The position numbers were made by a program, and so were the translations under genes. From the NCBI RefSeq assembly GCF_030177755.1, contig NZ_CP126539.1:3718001-3782000 (forward strand): a stretch of 64,000 nucleotides of DNA, in the 5' to 3' direction. Positions 42,807 through 50,324 of the stretch are shown here, piece after piece (position 1 is the first letter of the stretch; each line of letters begins with the position of its first letter). A model generated the notes under the pieces. It was given only the letters and a program-made list of their open reading frames with translations, searched no databases and was not told the origin of the DNA. The DNA comes from Devosia sp. RR2S18 (lineage in GTDB: Bacteria > Pseudomonadota > Alphaproteobacteria > Rhizobiales > Devosiaceae).

Positions 42807-43829
42807 ATATAAGGTTTCGGATCCTGCAATGTAACCGCTCACGAGATCCCAGACAAAGGTGCCCACGCCACCCGCTTCCTGCGCCAGCCGCAGGATCTCG
42901 CGCTGCCGCTCGAGTTCTGATTGGGCGACCTTCTGCTCGGTGATGTCGTGCCCCTGCACGAATATGCCCGACACGCCGCCATCGGGTTCGCGGATGGGCT
43001 GGTAGATGAAATCAAGATAGCGGCGCTCGGGCAGTCCACCGGAACCCTGCTGGAGCAGGATAGGTGCGGCACGGCCAATGAACGGTTCGCCTGTAGTGCG
43101 GACCTGATCTAGCAGCGCGATGAAACCTTGCTCGACCACTTCCGGCAGGGCTTGTGCAGCGGGTTTACCGATGAGATCGGGGCGGTGGCCAACCAGTCCT
43201 GAATAGGCATCATTGACCAAGGTGAAGACGTGGTCCGGTCCCTCCACCATCGCCATGAAACTGGGCGTCTGCTGGAAGAGGCGCCGCAACTGGCTCGATT
43301 GCTGACTGAGCGCAACGTTCTCAGCCTGCACGGCGGCAGCACGGTTGAGAATGCCGGCTTCGTTCTGCGCCGCGCTGGCACTGCGCAACCGCTCGACTTC
43401 GGTGACATCCGTGGTGTGTTGCAGGATGAAGGCCAGTCTGCCCTCCCCGTCGCGAATGGGCGTATGGGTGGCGCTCCAATAGCGCATGGCCGGCGCCTCG
43501 CCGGGCCGGCTGGTGTCATAGGGAATAAGCGCGATTTCGTCGGGCTCGCCCTCGGCAATGACCTTGGCCAGCGAAGCGCGCAGGAGGCGTCCGCCAGGGG
43601 TACCGGGATCGGCGGGAAAGGCGTCGAACATGTTGCGGCCGACAATGTCGTCGCGCGTGCGGCCGGTGACGCGCAGATAGGCGTCATTGCAGCCGACGAT
43701 GGTCAGCTCGAGATCCAGGATGACGTAGGGATTGGGCGAGGCGTTGAAGACACCGAACAGGTCGACCGCAGAAAGGCTAGACGCGCGAAACAGAATAGCC
43801 TCCGGGGGCGGCCCTGCCGGCGGCCGCAC
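42807..43829 (-). pseudogene. PAS-HWE sensor kinase, 5' part
   Basis: About 340 codons encode two full PAS domains: residues ~20-145, ending in a T-T-D-V-T-E-V PAC motif, and ~170-295, ending H-D-I-T-E-Q-K. The start of a third follows (V-W-D-L-V-S-G-Y-I-A-G-S-E-T-L-Y), where the element is inserted. No TM segment. The gene begins 45 bp downstream of a single-domain receiver on the same strand and was probably cotranscribed with it. Confidence 0.85.
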
Positions 43830-43874
43830 ACGACGTGCTCAATCTGACCTTCTTGTCGTGTGGGCCGAGATTAA

Positions 43875-44258
43875 TCAAGCCTTCTGCAGCGGCAAAACGC
43901 GGGCGAGCAGCTCCACCAGCTCATCCTGCTGAAAAGGCTTGGACAGGCGCGGCAGATCCGTGACGTGACCGTCCGGCAAGTCGCCATAACCGGTTGCCAA
44001 CAGGACTGAGAGTGCCGGCTGGATCTCGCGCGCCTTGTGCGCCAGCTCAAGCCCGCTCATGCCAGGCATGGAATAGTCGGTGATCAGCACATCGACCTTG
44101 CGGCCGTTGAGAATATCGAGCGCCTCGCGGGCGGAATAGGCTTCAAGCGCAGTGTGACCAAGCTCCTGCACCATATCGACGGTATTGATGTTGATGAGCG
44201 CGTCATCGTCCACCACCAGAATCGTAGCAGAACCGATATTGGTATCGGAGTGGTCCAT
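43875..44258 (-). CDS. Single-domain response regulator
   Basis: A 127-residue receiver with V-D-D-D (metal site), Asp61 in L-I-T-D-Y-S-M-P-G-M, Thr in L-A-T-G-Y-G and Lys in R-L-S-K-P-F. First gene of a two-gene operon with the now-disrupted HWE kinase, so it may have lost its phosphodonor. No output domain. Confidence 0.88.
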   Translation of the reverse strand: MDHSDTNIGSATILVVDDDALININTVDMVQELGHTALEAYSAREALDILNGRKVDVLITDYSMPGMSGLELAHKAREIQPALSVLLATGYGDLPDGHVTDLPRLSKPFQQDELVELLARVLPLQKA

Positions 44259-44532
44259 GGCCGACTTTCTTAGGACGGATCAAACTGCACCCAGAAACAC
44301 GCCGCCTTACGTGTCCCTGCTTAGTGCTGATGAGACCGACCCGCTGGAGATAAGCAGGGGAAGCCAGTGCCTCGACGATAGCCCAGAGCCGGGCCTTTGA
44401 CGAGTGGCACTAAATTAAAATCGTGTCACAATTGGGTCACCGGCAAGGCGGCGGCGCGGCCAAGCCGCCCCTTTTGCCCGGCGACCAACTGGCCTAAAGT
44501 CGGCTTACCTTCATCTTCCGGAATCGCTTTCC
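44259..44532. other. Promoter region of polA and the receiver operon
   Basis: 274 bp between divergent genes. Nothing beyond presumed promoters is seen; a relatively AT-rich patch lies near 44,410. Confidence 0.4.
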
Positions 44533-47448
44533 ATGCATTTGCTGCTCGTCGATGGCTCGGCCTATATCTTCCGCGCCTTCCACGCCCTGCCCCAGCTCAA
44601 CCGCAAGTCGGATGGCCTGCCCGTGGGCTGCGTGCAGGGCTTCTGCAACATGCTCTGGAAGCTCATGGACGACCTCAAGGGCGAGGACGCGCCGACCCAT
44701 ATGGCCGTGATCTTCGACCATTCGGCCAAGACGTTCCGGGACGATATCTATGCCGATTACAAGGCGCAGCGGCCGCCGGCACCCGAAGAGCTGGTGCCGC
44801 AGTTTCCCCTGACGCGCTCGGCGACCCGGGCGTTCAACATCGCTTGCATCGAGCAGGAGGGCTGGGAGGCCGACGACATCATCGCCACCTATGCCTGCCA
44901 GGCCAAGCATGCCGGTGGCAAGGTGACAATCGTCAGCTCCGACAAGGACTTGATGCAGCTGGTCGAGCCCGATGACACCATTCGCATGCTCGACACCATC
45001 CCCCGCCCCGGCCAGCCGCCGCTCCGCTGGATCGGCGTTGAGGAGGTGTTCAAGAAGTTCGGCGTTGGCCCCGACAAGGTCATCGAGGTGCAGGCGCTGT
45101 GCGGCGATAGCGTCGATAATGTCCCCGGCGTCCCCGGAATCGGGGTCAAAACTGCTGCCGAACTGATCAACACTTATGGCACAGTCGAGAACCTTCTCGA
45201 TCATGTCGACGAGATCAAGCAGAACGCCCGGCGCGAGAAGCTGCGCGAGCATGCCGAACTCGCCCGCATCAGCAAGAAGCTGGTGACGCTCGAGCAGGAC
45301 GTGCCCGTGGTGCTGTCACTCGATGCGCTGGAGCGCCAACCGGTCGAACCAGGCAAGCTCTTTCCGTTTTTAAAGGCGATGGAGTTCGCCACCATCACCA
45401 AGCGGCTGGCCGGGCTGCTCGATGCCAACCCCGATGACTGGGCGGCAGATCCCGAACTTGCCGCCAAGGGAACTGGCGCGGTGGGCTTCGACAATGCGGC
45501 GCGGGCCGAGGCGCGGCAGCGCCGGCAGGAGGCGGAGGGGCGTTCGGACACGCCCGTGGTGCTCCATGCCCGCGCCATGCACGAGGCGACGCGCGCCATT
45601 CCGTTCAATCCGGATGGCTACGAGATCATCCGCGATGCCGAGCATCTGGGGCGCTGGATCGAGGCGATCTATCGCGAGGGGCTGGTCGCAACCGACACCG
45701 AAACCACCGGGCTCGACAACCAGACGGCGGACCTGGTCGGCATTTCGCTCTCCACCGCGCCAGGCAATGGCGCCTATATTCCGTTGGGGCATAGCGACGG
45801 CGAGAATGATCTTCTGGGCGGGGGCAAGGCCGAGGGGCAGATGCCCATTCGCGAGGCGCTGGATCTGCTCAAACCCGTCTTTGCCGACCGGTCCATCCTC
45901 AAGATCTTCCACAACGCCAAATATGATCTGGGCCTGCTGCGCCGCTATGGCATCGAGGTCCAGTCCATCGACGATACACTACTGCTGAGCTATTCGCTGG
46001 ATGGCCCGCAGTTCAACACCATGAGCGAGCTTTCCGAGCACTGGCTGGGCGTCTCGGGCATTCCCATCAAGGAACTAATCGGCTCGGGCAAGACGCAAAA
46101 GACCTTTGCCCAGGTGCCCATCGCCGACGCTGCCCGCTATGCCGCCGAGGATTCCGATCTCACCATCCGCCTCTGGCGGGTACTGAAACCGCGCCTCGTG
46201 GCCGAAAACATGACCAGCCTTTACGAGACCATCGAGCGGCCGCTGGCGCCCGTGCTGGCGCGCATGGAGTCGCGCGGCATTTCCATCGACCGGCAGATCC
46301 TGTCGCGCCTTTCGGGCGAGTTCGCCCAGCGCGCCGCGGCCATCGAGGCGGAGGCGCATGAGTTGGCTGGCGAGAAGTTCAATCTGGGCTCCCCCAAGCA
46401 ATTGGGCGAGATCCTTTTTGACAAGATGGCCCTGCCCGGCGGCACCAAGACCAAGACGGGCGCCTGGTCGACCGGCGCCGATGTGCTCGAGGACCTTGCC
46501 GCCAAGGGCATTCCGCTCGCCCGCGCCGTCGTCGACTGGCGCCAACTCACCAAGCTCATGGGCACCTATACCGATGCCCTGCCCAGCTACATCAATGCGC
46601 GCACTGGCCGCGTCCACACCACCTATTCGCAGCATTCGGTGTTGACGGGGCGGCTCTCGTCCAACGATCCGAACCTGCAGAACATCCCGGTGCGCACCGA
46701 GGATGGCCGCAAGATCCGCTCGGCCTTTGTGGCCCCGCCCGGCAAAATCCTGATCTCGGCCGACTATTCGCAGATCGAGCTGCGCGTCCTCGCCCATATC
46801 GCCAATATCGGCGCGCTCAAGGATGCCTTCGAGGAAGGGCTCGACATTCACGCCATGACGGCGAGCGAAATGTTCGGGGTGCCGGTGGAAGGCATGCCCA
46901 GCGAAGTGCGCCGCCGCGCCAAGGCGATTAATTTCGGCATCATCTACGGCATTTCGGCCTTCGGCCTCGCCAACCAGCTGGGCATCGAGCGCTCGGTAGC
47001 GGGCGAGTATATCAAGACCTATTTCGAGCGCTTCCCCGGCATCCGCGACTATATGGACGAGCAGAAGCGGCGGGTGAAAAAGGACGGCTTTGTCGGCACG
47101 CTCTTTGGCCGCAAGATCAACTTCCCCAATGCCAATTCGCACAATCCAAGCGAGCGCAGCTTTGTCGAGCGCGCCTCGATCAACGCTCCCATCCAGGGCA
47201 CGGCCGCCGACATCATCCGCCGCGCCATGATCCGCATGGAACCCGCCCTCGCCACCGCCGGAATCGAAGCCGACATGCTCTTGCAGGTGCATGACGAACT
47301 GATCTTCGAAGTACCCGAAGGCACGCAGGAGCAGGCGATCCCCGTGATCCGCAACGTCATGGAAACCGCGGCCGAGCCAGCGGTCCGCCTAACCGTGCCG
47401 ATCCGGGTAGACGCGCACGCGGCGTATAATTGGGACGAGGCGCATTAG
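44533..47448 (+). CDS. polA: DNA polymerase I
   Basis: A 971-residue full-length Pol I. The 5'-3' exonuclease domain (1-300) starts L-L-V-D-G-S-A-Y-I-F-R-A-F and has V-P-G-V-P-G-I-G. The 3'-5' exonuclease motif A-T-D-T-E-T-T-G-L-D is intact near residue 388. Polymerase motif A is S-A-D-Y-S-Q-I-E-L-R, motif B R-R-A-K-A-I-N-F-G-I-I-Y-G and motif C Q-V-H-D-E-L. It processes Okazaki fragments and fills repair gaps. Its stop overlaps the stop of the convergent TIGR02391 gene. Confidence 0.97.
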   Translation: MHLLLVDGSAYIFRAFHALPQLNRKSDGLPVGCVQGFCNMLWKLMDDLKGEDAPTHMAVIFDHSAKTFRDDIYADYKAQRPPAPEELVPQFPLTRSATRAFNIACIEQEGWEADDIIATYACQAKHAGGKVTIVSSDKDLMQLVEPDDTIRMLDTIPRPGQPPLRWIGVEEVFKKFGVGPDKVIEVQALCGDSVDNVPGVPGIGVKTAAELINTYGTVENLLDHVDEIKQNARREKLREHAELARISKKLVTLEQDVPVVLSLDALERQPVEPGKLFPFLKAMEFATITKRLAGLLDANPDDWAADPELAAKGTGAVGFDNAARAEARQRRQEAEGRSDTPVVLHARAMHEATRAIPFNPDGYEIIRDAEHLGRWIEAIYREGLVATDTETTGLDNQTADLVGISLSTAPGNGAYIPLGHSDGENDLLGGGKAEGQMPIREALDLLKPVFADRSILKIFHNAKYDLGLLRRYGIEVQSIDDTLLLSYSLDGPQFNTMSELSEHWLGVSGIPIKELIGSGKTQKTFAQVPIADAARYAAEDSDLTIRLWRVLKPRLVAENMTSLYETIERPLAPVLARMESRGISIDRQILSRLSGEFAQRAAAIEAEAHELAGEKFNLGSPKQLGEILFDKMALPGGTKTKTGAWSTGADVLEDLAAKGIPLARAVVDWRQLTKLMGTYTDALPSYINARTGRVHTTYSQHSVLTGRLSSNDPNLQNIPVRTEDGRKIRSAFVAPPGKILISADYSQIELRVLAHIANIGALKDAFEEGLDIHAMTASEMFGVPVEGMPSEVRRRAKAINFGIIYGISAFGLANQLGIERSVAGEYIKTYFERFPGIRDYMDEQKRRVKKDGFVGTLFGRKINFPNANSHNPSERSFVERASINAPIQGTAADIIRRAMIRMEPALATAGIEADMLLQVHDELIFEVPEGTQEQAIPVIRNVMETAAEPAVRLTVPIRVDAHAAYNWDEAH

Positions 47449-47996
47449 GGGCAATCAGCCACGACGTCTTCGGTTCGACTCGCTACTTTGGCCTTCTTGA
47501 GCAGATGCTGCGCGAAGCAAAGTATCTCCAACCCTGTCTCTGCATCGTCCACCCACTTGAACTCATGTGCGCAGGGATTACGTATCCCTAGCACTGCTCC
47601 CGAGAACAGGCGGTGATAGCCCAACTGTTCGTCCTGCTCGCTCCGAGTCCTACGAGCGGACCAAACAAGCAAAGGCACCTTCGGACTGAAAACCTGCTCC
47701 ATCAGTGATGTTCCGCTTAAGTTGTTTCCCGCCTTCGTTTGAATGACCTTCTCCAACGCTTTCAGCGCTTCCTGAATAGCCAAGGAAAAATGCCCCGACA
47801 CAAATAGATCACGAGAAACATTGACGATCTCTGGCTCGGTTATCAGTGCGCCAAAGAGATTCTGGGGATCAAGCTCGTCATCGGAAGCCACATATGCGAG
47901 CATTCTAGGTGCAGGCAGATTCAGCGTGGACTGGGCCGCACCGACCTCAAGTAAGTACTCTCTAAACTGGCGCACACCTTCAAGTAAGCTTGGCAT
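47445..47996 (-). CDS. TIGR02391 family protein with HEPN-type motif
   Basis: A 183-residue protein of the TIGR02391 (ymh) family, marked by F-x-x-G-H-F-S-L-A-I-Q-E-A-L-K-A-L and a C-terminal G-I-R-N-P-C-A-H-E-F. The latter is an R-x4-H motif as in HEPN RNases. HEPN proteins are common toxins and anti-phage effectors; for TIGR02391 itself the activity is not established. It overlaps the upstream DUF5343 gene by 17 bp on the same strand, and this pairing recurs in mobile DNA as far as I recall. Much lower GC than polA next to it, suggesting acquisition. Confidence 0.75.
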   Translation of the reverse strand: MPSLLEGVRQFREYLLEVGAAQSTLNLPAPRMLAYVASDDELDPQNLFGALITEPEIVNVSRDLFVSGHFSLAIQEALKALEKVIQTKAGNNLSGTSLMEQVFSPKVPLLVWSARRTRSEQDEQLGYHRLFSGAVLGIRNPCAHEFKWVDDAETGLEILCFAQHLLKKAKVASRTEDVVADCP

Positions 47997-48644
47997 TCCC
48001 CAAGTGCCTCTTCATCGATGCAAAAATCGCGTCTATCTGATCTGAACTTACGTCAGCACTGATATGGATCTGCAGGTTCAGGTTTACCGGGAATAGAGAG
48101 ACCGGGGTTTGGTCGGGACCATCTGATCCTGTATTTTCTCTTGGCGCCGTATCCTTCGGCGGCGCTTTTGACTCCCTAGACTTCTGGGCCTTTGGCTTGG
48201 CCGCAGCCGCATTTGAAGAGCGAGCGCCAGCCTCACCCGGAGACGGGCTAGCGATCATCATGTAGGTTGCAGCCTTGTTCCTTGCCGAGCCCTCGCCGAG
48301 CCCCTGGCGCTGAAACCAAGCTATCGCCTTCGGACGGTCCGTAGGATCGGGAGCCACTGCCAGCAGTTCCTCGCCGTAGGATTTCTTGAGAATCTCTTGA
48401 ACCGCCTCGGCGTAAGACTCTTCCATTCGCCAGCGGTTTGCTAGTTCCGTCGCCCGATTCTCCTCACTAAGCAGACCCACACGCTTTAGTTCAGTGACGT
48501 ACTGCCTGGCAGCAGCAGGCTGGACGCTCAATTCTATGCCAAGCAAATCTTCAGTGATGGCTATCCGAGGAGATCTATTTAGTATCGACCTCACACCCCA
48601 CCACACGGTGGACGTATCTGCGGATAGGATGACGCGTCTGCCAT
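47980..48644 (-). CDS. DUF5343 protein, partner of the TIGR02391 gene (likely N-terminal frameshift)
   Basis: From GTG 48,606 a 208-residue frame gives a winged-helix-like N-terminal half (A-A-A-R-Q-Y-V-T-E-L-K-R-V-G-L-L, then N-R-W-R-M-E-E-S-Y), a low-complexity Ala/Lys/Pro linker and a C-terminal strand-helix (L-N-L-Q-I-H-I-S-A-D) typical of DUF5343. An ATG at 48,644 in another frame gives M-A-D-A-S-S-Y-P-Q-I-R-P-P, which reads like the missing N-terminus; two extra bases (TG) near 48,604 would explain the break. So the gene is either damaged or uses an internal start. Probable sensor or regulator of the HEPN-motif partner; inference. Confidence 0.6.
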
Positions 48645-48904
48645 TTCTTACCAGTCCCTCTATTTCACGACTCTAGTTTAGACGCTCTTCTCTTTTTGTT
48701 CTTTAATCAACAGCGAAGTGGACGCTGCACACAGGCATACAAAGTCACCTAGCGACATGCGTCCACTCTTAGCATCTACCAGCCATAGGATGGTTTCGGC
48801 CCGGAGCACAGCTCGCAGACAGCCGCCGGCAACATCTCGGGCACCATGCATCTTCTCGGCGCCCCGTCCGTTACCCCAAGACACTCAAGCCAAGGAGAAA
48901 TGTC
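48645..48904. other. Gap between the DUF5343 gene and the DUF2171 gene
   Basis: 260 bp. It probably holds the divergent promoters and the right border of the acquired DUF5343/TIGR02391 pair. A 68-codon minus-strand frame (48,678-48,884) has no recognisable features. Confidence 0.35.
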
Positions 48905-49171
48905 GTGGCCGATCTCAGTGCGATCCGCGAGCATATGGATGTTTATGGCGCCGATGGCGCGCATGTGGGGACCGTCGATCATGTCGAGGGCGACCGCATC
49001 AAGCTCACCAAGGCCGATAGCGGCATGGGCCAGCACAAGGGCCACCACCATTTCATCCCCGGCAACCTCGTGGCCGAAGTCGAAGATGGGGCGGTGCGCC
49101 TGTCGGCCAATGGCGATGTGGCGGTGACCCTCGAAGAAGAAGCGGACGGCAAGGACACGTTGGGCAGCTAG
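48905..49171 (+). CDS. DUF2171 family protein
   Basis: An 88-residue protein with an N-terminal PRC-like beta-barrel strand pattern (V-Y-G-A-D-G-A-H-V-G-T-V-D-H-V), D-R-I-K-L-T-K and H-H-F-I-P, diagnostic of DUF2171. GTG 48,905 follows AAGGAG by 7 nt. Such proteins are abundant, stress-related cytoplasmic proteins in alphaproteobacteria; mechanism unknown. Confidence 0.85.
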   Translation: MADLSAIREHMDVYGADGAHVGTVDHVEGDRIKLTKADSGMGQHKGHHHFIPGNLVAEVEDGAVRLSANGDVAVTLEEEADGKDTLGS

Positions 49172-49236
49172 CCTCGGATGCATCCAGACGCGCCGCTGCG
49201 GCTTTTCCCCCCGACAATCACAGGAGGACAGGACCA

Positions 49237-49668
49237 ATGGACGGCGCGCTGGTCACCCAATTTCTTGACGCGCAGAACAGCATCTACCCCGATGTGCTGC
49301 GCGAGTTGCGCATCGGCGCCAAGCGCACGCACTGGATGTGGTTCATCTTCCCCCAGATTGCGGGGCTGGGATCGAGCGAGATGGCGCGGCGCTTTGCCCT
49401 GCCGGGCCTTGAGGCGGCGCGCGACTATCTCGCCCATCCCATCCTGGGCGGACGCCTGCGGGAATGCACGAGCGCGGTGCTGTTGCATGGCCACGACGGC
49501 CCGGCACCGCGGACACTAAGCGACATTTTCGGCCATCCCGACGACCTTAAATTTGGCTCCTCGATGACGCTATTCCATCGCGCCGCGCCCGAAGAGGACT
49601 TGTTCGGGCAAGCGCTCGAGGTGTTCTTTGGCGGCAAAGAAGACGCCGAGACCCTCAAGCGCCTCTAG
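49237..49668 (+). CDS. DUF1810 family protein
   Basis: A 143-residue soluble protein. F-L-D-A-Q-N-S-I-Y at the N-terminus, K-R-T-H-W-M-W-F-I-F-P-Q-I-A-G-L-G and the later L-K-F-G-S-S-M-T-L-F are the DUF1810 signature. GGAGGACAGGACC is a strong ribosome site. Function unknown (calpastatin-annotated in some databases without evidence). Confidence 0.9.
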   Translation: MDGALVTQFLDAQNSIYPDVLRELRIGAKRTHWMWFIFPQIAGLGSSEMARRFALPGLEAARDYLAHPILGGRLRECTSAVLLHGHDGPAPRTLSDIFGHPDDLKFGSSMTLFHRAAPEEDLFGQALEVFFGGKEDAETLKRL

Positions 49669-49856
49669 ATCCGCACGGGTGGCGGATCGATCTCGGGCAT
49701 GGGCTCGGGGCGCGGTGGGATGATCGGCTGGCGCTGCGGCTCCTCGCCCGGCAGCGGGGCATCGTCATCACCGGGATCAATAGGTGCCGGCTCACCGGGC
49801 GGCATGGGCGGGGGTGGAATATCGCCGGGAATGGGATCAACTGCCGGGATCTGCAT
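49665..49856 (-). CDS. Small proline-rich protein
   Basis: A 63-residue, ~40% Pro protein with P-P-P-P-M-P-P and D-P-P-P-V-R at the ends and an acidic middle (D-P-G-D-D-D). It is probably disordered. An ATG at 49,856 is preferred over a longer frame. It lies 48 bp downstream of tsaE on the same strand. Similar short Pro-rich ORFs occur beside core genes in this order; function unknown. Confidence 0.45.
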   Translation of the reverse strand: MQIPAVDPIPGDIPPPPMPPGEPAPIDPGDDDAPLPGEEPQRQPIIPPRPEPMPEIDPPPVRI

Positions 49857-49904
49857 GGCCGCTACTCCTTGGGTCCTTGGAGAACCCAACAGCGGCCCGG
49901 CCCG

Positions 49905-50324
49905 TCAGTTCCGCTCGATTAACACCTGCCGTCCAACGCCGCCGGGCGGAATGGCAAGGTGGACGGTGACGGTGGCGGCCTCGACCAGTTCGGGCGCGCG
50001 CTCGGCCCATTCCACGAGGACAATGGCGCCGGGATTGTCGAGCAGGCCCAGTTCATCGACCTCGCGCGGATCGCCCAGCCGGTAGAGATCGGCATGCAGA
50101 ACCGGGCCCCGCGGCGTGTCATAGGGCTGGATCAGCGCGAAGGTGGGCGATGGCACTTCGAGGGCCGGGTCCCCGGCAAGGATGCGGATGATCGCGCGGG
50201 CCAGCGCCGTCTTGCCGGCACCCAGATCGCCTTGGAGCACCACGATGTCCCCGCCCTTGAGGCTTGCGGCGAGTTCGGCGCCCAGGGCTGCCGTCGCTGC
50301 GTCGTCGGGGAGGAAGCGCTCCAT
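49905..50324 (-). CDS. tsaE: tRNA t6A biosynthesis ATPase TsaE
   Basis: A 139-residue P-loop ATPase with Walker A G-D-L-G-A-G-K-T (32-39), P-S-P-T-F-A-L-I and the H-A-D-L-Y-R-L motif. TsaE drives turnover of the TsaBD complex that makes N6-threonylcarbamoyladenosine at tRNA position 37. Its start abuts the divL stop with no gap, so the two are cotranscribed, an arrangement common in alphaproteobacteria. Confidence 0.95.
   Translation of the reverse strand: MERFLPDDAATAALGAELAASLKGGDIVVLQGDLGAGKTALARAIIRILAGDPALEVPSPTFALIQPYDTPRGPVLHADLYRLGDPREVDELGLLDNPGAIVLVEWAERAPELVEAATVTVHLAIPPGGVGRQVLIERN

Noticed and set aside
46075..47292. A 405-codon frame antisense to polA
   Set aside because: Composition (Gly/Arg/Ala/His-rich, no motif) and complete overlap with an intact polA mark it as a shadow.
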